From JASFUX01 sp050050115 (GTDB taxonomy: Bacteria; Pseudomonadota; Alphaproteobacteria; Caulobacterales; Maricaulaceae), in the NCBI GenBank assembly GCA_050050115.1, contig JASFUX010000006.1, positions 1-34,042 on the forward strand: 34,042 nt of DNA. The letters run 5' to 3'. Within the stretch, counting starts at the first letter, position 1. Each line of letters opens with the position of its first letter. The notes beneath the pieces are model-generated. The model saw only the letters and a list, made by a program, of their open reading frames with translations, was not told the DNA's origin and did not search any database. The translations under genes and the position numbers were made by a program. Shown piece after piece: positions 1 through 6,676 of the stretch.

Positions 1-763
1 CCCCGACGTGCGCCGTATGCTGATGGAAGCGCGATCGTTCAACGAAGGCGCCCGCGCCTTCGCGCTCTGGGCGGCGCTGCAGGGCGACCTCCTGCACCAT
101 TCGCCCGACGACGCGGTCAAGGAGCGCGCTTCGGACTATCTCGCGCTCCTAACGCCGATCCTCAAGGCCTATCTCACCGGCCGCGGTTTCGAGAACGTTT
201 CGAACTCGGTGCAGGTGCACGGCGGGTCGGGCTATGTTGAAGAGACGGGCCTTGCGCAGTACCTGCGCGACAGCCGCATCTCGATGATCTACGAGGGCAC
301 GAACGGCGTCCAGGCGCTCGACCTCGTCGGCCGCAAGCTGGCGATGAACGGCGGGCGCGCGCTGTTCTCCTTCCTCGGCGAGCTCGACGAGTACATCGCC
401 GCGAACGAAGGCGACGAAGCGATCGCGGAGTTCGTTTCCGGCCTCAAGACGGCCAAGGGCGACCTCAAGGAAGCGACCGACTGGCTGATGGAGAACGCGC
501 TCACGAACTTCGATCACGCGGGCGCGGCGTCGATGGACTATCTGATGCTCTTCGGTCACGTCGTTCTGGGCTACATGTGGACCCAGATGGCCAAGGCTGC
601 GAGCGCCAAGATCGCCGAAGGCTCGGACGATCCCTTCTACAAGATCAAGCTCGCCACGGGTCGTTACTTTATCTCCCGCACCTTGCCTGAAACCGGCGCG
701 CTCCTAGCTAAGGTGAAGACCGGCGCCGATCCGGTCATGGCCCTGACGGCGGATGAATTCTAA
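1..763 (+). CDS. Acyl-CoA dehydrogenase, C-terminal part (5' end outside window)
   Basis: This is the C-terminal part of a flavin-dependent acyl-CoA dehydrogenase, which performs the first, alpha-beta dehydrogenating step of beta-oxidation and passes electrons to ETF. The frame is open to the first base, so the start lies upstream. The YEGTNGVQ motif (Glu codon near base 293) is where family members carry the catalytic base. It follows the usual helical segment with RGFENVSNSVQVHGGSGYVEE-like residues. After it come about 150 residues rich in helices, matching the extra C-terminal domain of the roughly 590-residue DmdC/FadE-like subfamily (known from family). It heads a plus-strand run of fatty-acid oxidation genes. 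The exact acyl chain specificity cannot be read from this part. Confidence 0.93.
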   Translation, partial: PDVRRMLMEARSFNEGARAFALWAALQGDLLHHSPDDAVKERASDYLALLTPILKAYLTGRGFENVSNSVQVHGGSGYVEETGLAQYLRDSRISMIYEGTNGVQALDLVGRKLAMNGGRALFSFLGELDEYIAANEGDEAIAEFVSGLKTAKGDLKEATDWLMENALTNFDHAGAASMDYLMLFGHVVLGYMWTQMAKAASAKIAEGSDDPFYKIKLATGRYFISRTLPETGALLAKVKTGADPVMALTADEF

Positions 764-805
764 AACGCCGTCCGCATTCACCTTGAGCGTGTACGGATAA
801 ACCTC

Positions 806-1255
806 ATGAACGATGTTTCTGATTTCGACCCTTCCGTCTTTTTCACAACCGGCGCGCGGCCGGGCTCCGCGCAGCTCCTCGGGTTCAGGTTCGAAGACGC
901 CGACCCGGACGCGGGGACGATCACGATCTCGTTCGAGGGCAAGCCGGAGTTCACCAATCCCGCCGGCTTCATCCAGGGCGGGCTGTTGATCGCCATGCTC
1001 GACGACACGATGGGTCCCGCCGTCGTCGTCGCCTCGCGCGGCAAGCACTATGCGCCGACGATCACCTTGAACGCGCATTTTCTCCGCCCGGTCCGTCCCG
1101 GACGGCTGCGCGTCGACGCCAAGGTGACCCAGCTCGGCCGCTCGGTCGCCTTCGTCGACAGCCAGCTCTACGACGAGCGCGGCCGGCTCTGCGTCACCGC
1201 GTCGGTCTCTTGCCATCTTCAGACATGGGACCAGGTAAGGGGTAGCCAATCGTGA
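806..1255 (+). CDS. PaaI-type hotdog acyl-CoA thioesterase
   Basis: The 149-residue protein is a single hotdog fold of the PaaI/acyl-CoA thioesterase family, which hydrolyses acyl-CoA to free acid and CoA in the cytoplasm. The signature stretch around residues 50-75 (NPAGFIQGGLLIAMLDDTMG) holds the GG and LDD pattern that positions substrate and catalytic acid on the central helix. It is followed by the typical beta strands with ITLNAHFLRPVRPG. It lies 42 bases after the acyl-CoA dehydrogenase on the same strand, so it may relieve acyl-CoA build-up during beta-oxidation (inference). A GGATAA sequence precedes the ATG at short distance. Substrate is unknown. Confidence 0.88.
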   Translation: MNDVSDFDPSVFFTTGARPGSAQLLGFRFEDADPDAGTITISFEGKPEFTNPAGFIQGGLLIAMLDDTMGPAVVVASRGKHYAPTITLNAHFLRPVRPGRLRVDAKVTQLGRSVAFVDSQLYDERGRLCVTASVSCHLQTWDQVRGSQS

Positions 1256-1331
1256 TCGATCTCGCCGCGCGCCATCTCGCTTTTGGTTCTATAGTGAGCC
1301 TGATCCGAACCGGCGCGGGAGGCGCTCGGCC

Positions 1332-1736
1332 ATGATCGACCATGTGTCCTTCGGCGTGCGCGACATCAAAGCGAGCACCGCCTTTTATCGCGCGCTCTTG
1401 GAGCCGCTCGGCTACCACGTGCTGGTCGAGAGCGACCGCGCCGTCGCCTTCGGCAAGCGCTATCCCGAGATCTGGATCAACGCCCGGCCGAATCTGAAGA
1501 CCGACGAGGACGGCGGAGCGCACGTCTGCCTGCGCGCCCGGACTGAGGACGCGGTGCGCGCCTTCCACGCCGCCGCGCTCGAGCACGGCGGGCGTTGCGA
1601 CGGCGCGCCCGGCCCGCGCGAGGCGGCCTTCACCACCTACTTCGCGGCGTTCGTCCGCGACCCTGACGACAACAAGATCGAAGCGGCGAGCTTCCCTGAA
1701 ATCCCCGCCGGCGGCTTCGCCGCCTCCGGTTCCTGA
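1332..1736 (+). CDS. VOC (glyoxalase/bleomycin-resistance fold) family protein
   Basis: This 134-residue protein has the vicinal-oxygen-chelate fold. The N-terminal MIDHVSFGVRDIKASTAFYR supplies the first metal-ligand His of the fold, and the C-terminal half carries FVRDPDDNKIEAASF, where the Glu is the usual last ligand. One VOC module pair is present, the normal size for single-domain members that act as dimers. Reactions in this family vary widely (isomerisation, epimerisation, dioxygenation, drug binding), so I assign none. It lies between the thioesterase and thiolase genes. A GGGAGG sequence precedes the ATG, and a TATAGT hexamer at 1290-1295 could be a -10 element, although I see no good -35. 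Confidence 0.85.
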   Translation: MIDHVSFGVRDIKASTAFYRALLEPLGYHVLVESDRAVAFGKRYPEIWINARPNLKTDEDGGAHVCLRARTEDAVRAFHAAALEHGGRCDGAPGPREAAFTTYFAAFVRDPDDNKIEAASFPEIPAGGFAASGS

Positions 1737-1750
1737 GAAAGGATTCGACC

Positions 1751-2956
1751 ATGACCGAAGCCTATATCTACGACGCAGTGCGCACGCCGCGGGGCAAGAA
1801 GAAGGGCGGAAAGCTGCACGAGATCACCGCGCTGCAGATGGCGAGTCAAGCGCTCAAAGCGATCCGTGATCGGAGCGAGCTCGACACTTCGAAGGTCGAC
1901 GATGTGATCCTCGGGTGCGTCTCACCCATTGGCGAGCAGGGGGCGGACATCGCCCGCTCGGCGGTGATCCACGCCGGCTACGCCGAGACGACCGCGGGCG
2001 TGCAGGTCAATCGCTTCTGCGCATCCGGTCTCGAAGCGACCAACATGGCCGCCGCCAAGGTGATGACCGGCGAGGCGGACTTCGCGATCGGCGGCGGCGT
2101 CGAGGCGATGAGCCGCGTGCCCATGGGTTCGGACGGCGGTGCCCTCGGCGTCGATCCGGAGCTGGCGTTCGATCACTACATGGTGCCCCAGGGCGTGTCG
2201 GCCGACCTGATCGCGACCAAGTACGGCTTCTCGCGCGACGACGTCGACGCCTACGCGGTCGAAAGCCAGAAGCGCGCGGCGAAATCGTGGGAGGAGGGCC
2301 GGTTCAAGAAGTCGGTCATCACGGTGAAGGACCAGCTCGGTCTCGACCTGCTTGATCACGACGAGCACATGCGTCCGGACACGGACATGCAGTCGCTCGC
2401 CTCGTTGGAGCCGAGCTTCAAGGCGCTCTCGGAATTCATCGGCCTCGATAGCGTGGCGATCCAGCGCTACCCGGAAGTCGAAGCGATCAACTTCGTCCAC
2501 CACGCCGGCAACTCGTCCGGCATCGTCGACGGCGCCGCGGCGATCCTCGTCGGCTCGAAAGAGGCGGGCGAGGCGGCGGGCTTGAAGCCGCGTGCGCGGA
2601 TCAAGGCGATGGCCTCGATCGGAAGCGAGCCGACGATCATGCTGACCGGCCCGGTCGCGGTGACCCAAAAGGTGCTCGACAAGGCCGGCATGAAAAAGTC
2701 CGACATCGACCTCTGGGAGCTGAACGAAGCCTTCGCCTCGGTGGTCCTGCGGCTGATGCAGGCCTATGACATCGATCATTCCGACATCAACGTGAACGGC
2801 GGCGCCATAGCCATGGGCCACCCCCTGGGCGCCACCGGTGCGATGATCCTCGGCACCGTGCTCGACGAACTCGAGCGATCGGGCAAAGAGACGGCGCTGG
2901 CGACGCTGTGCGTGGGCGGAGGAATGGGTACGGCGACGATCATCGAGCGGGTGTGA
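1751..2956 (+). CDS. fadA: Acetyl-CoA C-acyltransferase (thiolase)
   Basis: A full-length thiolase of 401 residues, performing the last step of beta-oxidation: 3-ketoacyl-CoA plus CoA gives acetyl-CoA and a shortened acyl-CoA. The nucleophile Cys90 lies in NRFCASGLEA. The second half holds the GHPLGATGA motif (His357) and the C-terminal CVGGGMGTA with Cys387, so the Cys-His-Cys set is complete. The NEAF motif before the C-terminal domain is also present. An AGAAAGGA ribosome binding site precedes the ATG. With the FadJ-type gene 600 bases downstream it probably forms the two subunits of a trifunctional-like complex (inference from gene order). The fadA symbol is by function; a biosynthetic phaA role cannot be excluded. 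Confidence 0.93.
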   Translation: MTEAYIYDAVRTPRGKKKGGKLHEITALQMASQALKAIRDRSELDTSKVDDVILGCVSPIGEQGADIARSAVIHAGYAETTAGVQVNRFCASGLEATNMAAAKVMTGEADFAIGGGVEAMSRVPMGSDGGALGVDPELAFDHYMVPQGVSADLIATKYGFSRDDVDAYAVESQKRAAKSWEEGRFKKSVITVKDQLGLDLLDHDEHMRPDTDMQSLASLEPSFKALSEFIGLDSVAIQRYPEVEAINFVHHAGNSSGIVDGAAAILVGSKEAGEAAGLKPRARIKAMASIGSEPTIMLTGPVAVTQKVLDKAGMKKSDIDLWELNEAFASVVLRLMQAYDIDHSDINVNGGAIAMGHPLGATGAMILGTVLDELERSGKETALATLCVGGGMGTATIIERV

Positions 2957-2958
2957 GC

Positions 2959-3183
2959 ATGGCGGGCGAGACGGACCAAGCGAACATCGTCGGTCCCGCT
3001 TTCGGGATTGGCGTCGCTATCGGATTGGCGCTCGGCGTCGCCGTCGGCTTGGCGACCGGCAACTTCTCCGCCGGACTGGCCGCGGGCGTTGCGCTGGGGG
3101 TCGGGTTGGGGTTCGCGCTCAATCAAGTGATGAAGAACAAAGCGGGCGGCGGAGGCTCGTCGAACGACGACGCTTCGCAATGA
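2959..3183 (+). CDS. Small glycine-zipper membrane protein
   Basis: A 74-residue protein I do not recognise by name. After a short polar start it has two hydrophobic glycine-rich stretches, roughly residues 11-30 and 33-55, with repeated GxxxG/GxxxA spacing (for example GVAIGLALGVAVGLATG). This is typical of glycine-zipper helices that pack as a hairpin in a membrane. The tail is polar with a run of Gly and Ser. I chose ATG 2959, two bases after the thiolase stop, rather than an in-frame start inside the thiolase. Its stop overlaps the start of the cupin gene as ATGA, implying translational coupling. Role unknown; possible link to fatty-acid oxidation only by position. Confidence 0.72.
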   Translation: MAGETDQANIVGPAFGIGVAIGLALGVAVGLATGNFSAGLAAGVALGVGLGFALNQVMKNKAGGGGSSNDDASQ

Positions 3184-3569
3184 TCTCAGCGCGCAACATC
3201 GACTCCGAATTCGACCAGATCACCGAACACTGGTCGCCGCGCGTTGTCGCTGACGCGAACGGCCAGTCGGTCAAGCTCGCCAAGCTCAAGGGCGAGTTTG
3301 TCTGGCACGACCACGCCGACGAAGACGAAGTGTTCATCATCTGGCGCGGCGCGCTGACCATCCGCTACCGCGACCGCGAGGACGTGCATCTACGCGAGGG
3401 CGACGTCCACGTCGTGCCGCGCGGCGTGCAGCATTTCCCGGTCGCCGAAGAGGAATGCTGGGTGATGCTCGTCGAGCCGGCCGAAACCAAGCACACCGGC
3501 GACGTCGTTGCTGAGAAAACCAAATCCGTAGACGAACAGCGCGCGCATCTGGCACAGCGCGAGGCATAG
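3180..3569 (+). CDS. Cupin-domain protein
   Basis: The 129-residue protein is a one-domain cupin. Motif 1 is visible as GEFVWHDHADEDEVF, with the His-x-His and Glu expected of a metal site. Motif 2 is EGDVHVVPRGVQHFP with its His. Such small cupins bind a divalent metal and serve as dioxygenases, isomerases or ligand sensors; the reaction here cannot be told. The tail after residue 105 is charged and outside the barrel. The start overlaps the stop of the glycine-zipper gene (ATGA), so the two are probably made together. The FadJ-type gene follows after 12 bases in the same operon. Confidence 0.86.
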   Translation: MISARNIDSEFDQITEHWSPRVVADANGQSVKLAKLKGEFVWHDHADEDEVFIIWRGALTIRYRDREDVHLREGDVHVVPRGVQHFPVAEEECWVMLVEPAETKHTGDVVAEKTKSVDEQRAHLAQREA

Positions 3570-3581
3570 GAAGAGACCGCC

Positions 3582-5783
3582 ATGAACCTCACCAACTTCA
3601 CCTTCGAGACTGACGCCGACGGGATCGCGCTGGTCACCTTCGACATGCCGGACCGCTCGATGAACGTGCTCAGCCAAAGCGTCATCGACGACATCGTCGC
3701 CTTCGCCGAGAAGATCGCCACCGACGACGCGATCAAGGGCGCGGTCATCACCTCGGGCAAGGACGCCTTCTGCGCCGGCGCGGACCTTGAGGAACTCGGC
3801 GCGATCTTCGCGCAGTCGGCGGGTCAGTCCGAGGAGGCGACCAAGCAGGCGCTCTACGACGGCGGCATGCGAATGAAGCTCGCCTTCCGCCAGCTCGAGA
3901 CCTGCGGCAAGCCGGTCGCCGCGGCGATCAACGGCCTGGCGCTCGGCGGCGGCTTCGAGGTCACGCTGGCGTGCCACTATCGGATCGCCGCGAACGACAA
4001 CCCGGGTTTGAAGCTCGGTCTACCCGAGGCGATGGTCGGCGTGCTGCCGGGCGGCGGCGGCACCCAGCGCCTGCCGCGCCTCATCGGCGCGATGAACGCC
4101 TTCGACCTGATGCTGCAAGGCAAGCAGATCAGCGTCGAGAAGGCGGCCGAGTTGGGCGTTGTCCACGAGACTGCGCCGTCCAAGGACCTTGTCGCCAAAG
4201 CGAAAGCTTGGGTGAAAGCGAACCCGGACGCCAAGGCGCCGTGGGACCAGGACAAGTTCAAGGTCCCCGGCGGCGGTCCCTATCATCCGGCCGGCGCGCA
4301 GATCTTCCAAGGCGCATCGCCGATGCTGCGCAAGAACACCTGGGGCAATTACCCGGCCCAGCGCTACATCCTGTCGTGCGTCTACGAAGGGCTGCAGGTC
4401 GACATCGACACGGGGCTGCGGATCGAGGCGCGCTATTTCGCCAAGCTGATGATGCGGCCCGAGAGCCGCAACATGATCCGCTCGATCTTCCTGTCCAAAC
4501 AGGACCTCGACAAAGGCGGACGCCGCCCGGTGGGGCAGGAGAAGGCCGAGGTCAAGAAGATCGCCGTCATCGGCGCGGGCTTCATGGGCGCGGGCATCGC
4601 CAACGTCTCGGCCCAGGCGAAGATCGAGGTCGTGCTGATCGACGTCGACCAGGCTGGCGCCGACCGCGGCAAGCAGCACATCGTCGACGACCTCGCCAAG
4701 CGCGTCTCGAAAGGCCGGATGGATCAGAAGAAAGCCGACGAGATCCTCGCTCGCGTCACGCCGACGACGGATTATTCTGCAATCAAGAACGTCGATCTTG
4801 TCGTTGAAGCGGTGTTCGAGAACTCCGATCTGAAGAACAAGATCACCAAGGCGGCCGAAGAGCACATGAAGGCGGACGCCGTCTTCGGCACCAACACCTC
4901 GACCATTCCGATCACCGGCCTGTCTGAAGCCTCGAACCGGCCGGAGAACTTCATCGGCATCCACTTCTTCTCGCCGGTCGAGCGGATGATGCTGGTCGAG
5001 ATCATCCAGGGAAAGAACACCGGCGACTACGCCATCTCGCGGGCGATCGACTTCGTCACCAAGATCAAGAAGACGCCGATCCTGGTCCAGGACACCCGCG
5101 GCTTTTACTGCAATCGCTGCGTGATGCGGTTCGGCGAGCAGGGGCTGTCGATGCTGTCCGAAGGCGTGTTGCCGGCGCTGATCGAAAACGGCGCACGCAT
5201 CGCCGGCATGCCGATGGGTCCCTTGGAGCTGATGGACATGACGGCGATCGACCTCGCCTACAAGATCCAGCAGCAGACCAAGAAAGACCTCGGCGACGCC
5301 TACGAGGCGGGGCCGGGCGATCCGATCATCGAAAAGCTGAACGCGCTCGAGCGGTTTGGGCAGAAGACCAAGAAGGGCTTTTACGACTACGGTGAGAAGC
5401 GCTTCAAACGTCTGTGGCCGGAGCTTGATCAGTTCGCGGTGAGCGGCGTCCTGCCCGAAGACGACCAGCCGAGCGTCCAGGAGATCAAGGACCGCATCCT
5501 TTACGCCCAGGCCATCGAGGCCGCGCGCACGATGGAGGAGGCCGTGGTCGCCGATCCGCGCGAGGCCGACGTCGGCTCGATCCTCGCCTGGGGCTTTGCG
5601 CCCTACACCGGCGGGGTGCTGTCGTTCATCGACACGATTGGCGCGAAAGCCTTCGTCGAGCGCGCCGACCAACTCGCCGAGGCCTACGGTAAGCCGTTCC
5701 AAGTTCCCGAGCTTCTCCGCGACATGGCGAAGAAGGGCGAGACTTTCTACGGACGGTTCGGCGCGGCGGCGCAAGCGGCCTGA
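3582..5783 (+). CDS. fadJ: FadJ-type multifunctional protein: enoyl-CoA hydratase / 3-hydroxyacyl-CoA dehydrogenase
   Basis: This 733-residue enzyme carries out the two middle steps of beta-oxidation: hydration of the enoyl-CoA and NAD-dependent oxidation of the 3-hydroxyacyl-CoA. The N-terminal crotonase domain (about 1-190) has the oxyanion-hole region DAFCAGADLEE and both catalytic glutamates, Glu126 in LGGGFE and Glu149 in GLPEAMVG. The dehydrogenase domain starts near 325 with the Rossmann motif AVIGAGFMGAGIA and holds the catalytic His in GIHFFSPVERM near 460. Two C-terminal dehydrogenase domains follow. Size and order match the FadB/FadJ alpha subunit. An AGGAAGAGA ribosome binding site precedes the start. 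A second, divergent paralogue lies at 21991-24081 on the minus strand. Confidence 0.94.
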   Translation: MNLTNFTFETDADGIALVTFDMPDRSMNVLSQSVIDDIVAFAEKIATDDAIKGAVITSGKDAFCAGADLEELGAIFAQSAGQSEEATKQALYDGGMRMKLAFRQLETCGKPVAAAINGLALGGGFEVTLACHYRIAANDNPGLKLGLPEAMVGVLPGGGGTQRLPRLIGAMNAFDLMLQGKQISVEKAAELGVVHETAPSKDLVAKAKAWVKANPDAKAPWDQDKFKVPGGGPYHPAGAQIFQGASPMLRKNTWGNYPAQRYILSCVYEGLQVDIDTGLRIEARYFAKLMMRPESRNMIRSIFLSKQDLDKGGRRPVGQEKAEVKKIAVIGAGFMGAGIANVSAQAKIEVVLIDVDQAGADRGKQHIVDDLAKRVSKGRMDQKKADEILARVTPTTDYSAIKNVDLVVEAVFENSDLKNKITKAAEEHMKADAVFGTNTSTIPITGLSEASNRPENFIGIHFFSPVERMMLVEIIQGKNTGDYAISRAIDFVTKIKKTPILVQDTRGFYCNRCVMRFGEQGLSMLSEGVLPALIENGARIAGMPMGPLELMDMTAIDLAYKIQQQTKKDLGDAYEAGPGDPIIEKLNALERFGQKTKKGFYDYGEKRFKRLWPELDQFAVSGVLPEDDQPSVQEIKDRILYAQAIEAARTMEEAVVADPREADVGSILAWGFAPYTGGVLSFIDTIGAKAFVERADQLAEAYGKPFQVPELLRDMAKKGETFYGRFGAAAQAA

Positions 5784-5785
5784 TC

Positions 5786-6265
5786 ATGCGCGCCTTGTGT
5801 TTGAGCGTTGTCGCGCTTGGCGGTGCGATGGCGGCCGGCTGCGATCAAGCGTCGGGCGCGGAGACCGAGGCGTTCGCCGAACGCCTCCTGGGCGCCTGGG
5901 CGCGCATCGACGCCGAAACCGGCGCGCCCGACTGGTCCGTGTGCGATCGCGCGCTGCCCGTGGTGATGGGAACCACCATCCTGCCGGGGCGGCGCTGGGC
6001 CGGAGACCTCTACTTCGAACCGTCCGACGAGGTCGATGTCTACGCCGGATCGGCGGCGTCGACCGAGATGGACTTGTCCGAGGCCAATCTGTCGATCCGC
6101 GGCGACGCGGCGCGGATGCAGGCTTGGGGAAACAGCTATGACCTCGCGTTCGCCGAGGCGGAGGTAGACGGGTCGATGCGCGAGACGCTGACCGTTACCT
6201 ACCGCGGCGGCTCCACGCCGAACCCACGCACCTATGTGCGCTGTTCGTCGCGCGACGCCGGCTGA
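5786..6265 (+). CDS. Putative lipoprotein, unknown function
   Basis: A 159-residue protein of no family I recognise. The N-terminus is a short hydrophobic signal ending in MAAGC, so Cys19 is a likely lipidation site (signal peptidase II), although the lipobox is not ideal. The mature part is mixed alpha/beta in composition, with two more cysteines (the middle VCDRALPVV and the C-terminal VRCSSRD) that could form a disulfide in the periplasm. The ATG sits two bases after the fadJ stop (TGATCATG) with no clear ribosome binding site of its own, so translation is probably coupled to fadJ. It is followed by the cobalamin riboswitch. Link to fatty-acid oxidation is positional only. Confidence 0.68.
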   Translation: MRALCLSVVALGGAMAAGCDQASGAETEAFAERLLGAWARIDAETGAPDWSVCDRALPVVMGTTILPGRRWAGDLYFEPSDEVDVYAGSAASTEMDLSEANLSIRGDAARMQAWGNSYDLAFAEAEVDGSMRETLTVTYRGGSTPNPRTYVRCSSRDAG

Positions 6266-6289
6266 CTCTGGCGCTCTGATCCCATCCAT

Positions 6290-6495
6290 GCCACAACCCG
6301 CCTTGGCGGAGCCCTTCGGGGCTTAAAAGGGAACGCGGTGAGGGGCCCAACCCCAAATCCGCGGCTGTGCCCGCAACTGTAAGCGGCGAGCCGAACGCCC
6401 ACGACGTCACTGACCGCGCAGCGTTGTTTCGGGGCGCAGATGGTCGGGAAGACGGGTGGTCGGCGCTCGAGCCGCAAGCCAGGAGACCTGCCGCC
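6290..6495 (+). promoter_or_regulatory. Cobalamin (AdoCbl-class) riboswitch
   Basis: The leader of the BtuB gene holds the conserved blocks of the cobalamin riboswitch in the right order: TTAAAAGGGAACGCGGTGAG at 6323-6342, AATCCGCGGCTGTGCCCGCA and ACTGTAAGC at 6356-6384, a variable arm, GGGAAGACGGGTGGTCGG near 6447, and the B12 box GCCGCAAGCCAGGAGACCTG at 6471-6490. Known members bind adenosyl- or other cobalamins and reduce expression of cobalamin genes. The aptamer is followed by about 180 bases before the ATG. The edges are approximate. No intrinsic terminator is seen, so control is likely at translation start. Confidence 0.95.
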
Positions 6496-6659
6496 GCCGT
6501 CGCTCGTCCGGAGCCGGGGTCAGCTCTTGGGACGCGGGGACTTTTTCCGTTGCAGCGACGCTTGGAACGCGCACTCGGGGCGCGCGGGCGGCTGTCGGCT
6601 TTCCGCGTGATCGGCGCTCGGCATCGTGAACGCGCGGGGGGTCCCCGAGGCTCGCGCGG

Positions 6660-6676
6660 GCGGAGGGCTAAGCCCA
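6660..6676 (+). promoter_or_regulatory. Ribosome binding site of btuB inside a small hairpin
   Basis: The sequence GGAGGG at 6662-6667 is the only good ribosome binding site upstream of the btuB ATG and sets the start at 6676. Its last bases are part of GGGCTAAGCCC (6665-6675), which can fold into a four-pair stem ending directly at the start codon. Just upstream, CGCGCG repeats flank a G/C run (about 6629-6660). These could form the expression platform by which the riboswitch hides or frees the site; that part is inference. Confidence 0.5.

Noticed and set aside
4020..5774. 584-codon open frame on the minus strand
   Set aside because: Antisense to the fadJ-type gene, with no recognisable motif and an Arg/Asp/Val-rich composition typical of shadows.
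6367..6675. Upstream extension of the btuB frame
   Set aside because: It runs through the cobalamin riboswitch and would bury the signal peptide inside the protein; ATG 6676 has a proper ribosome binding site.
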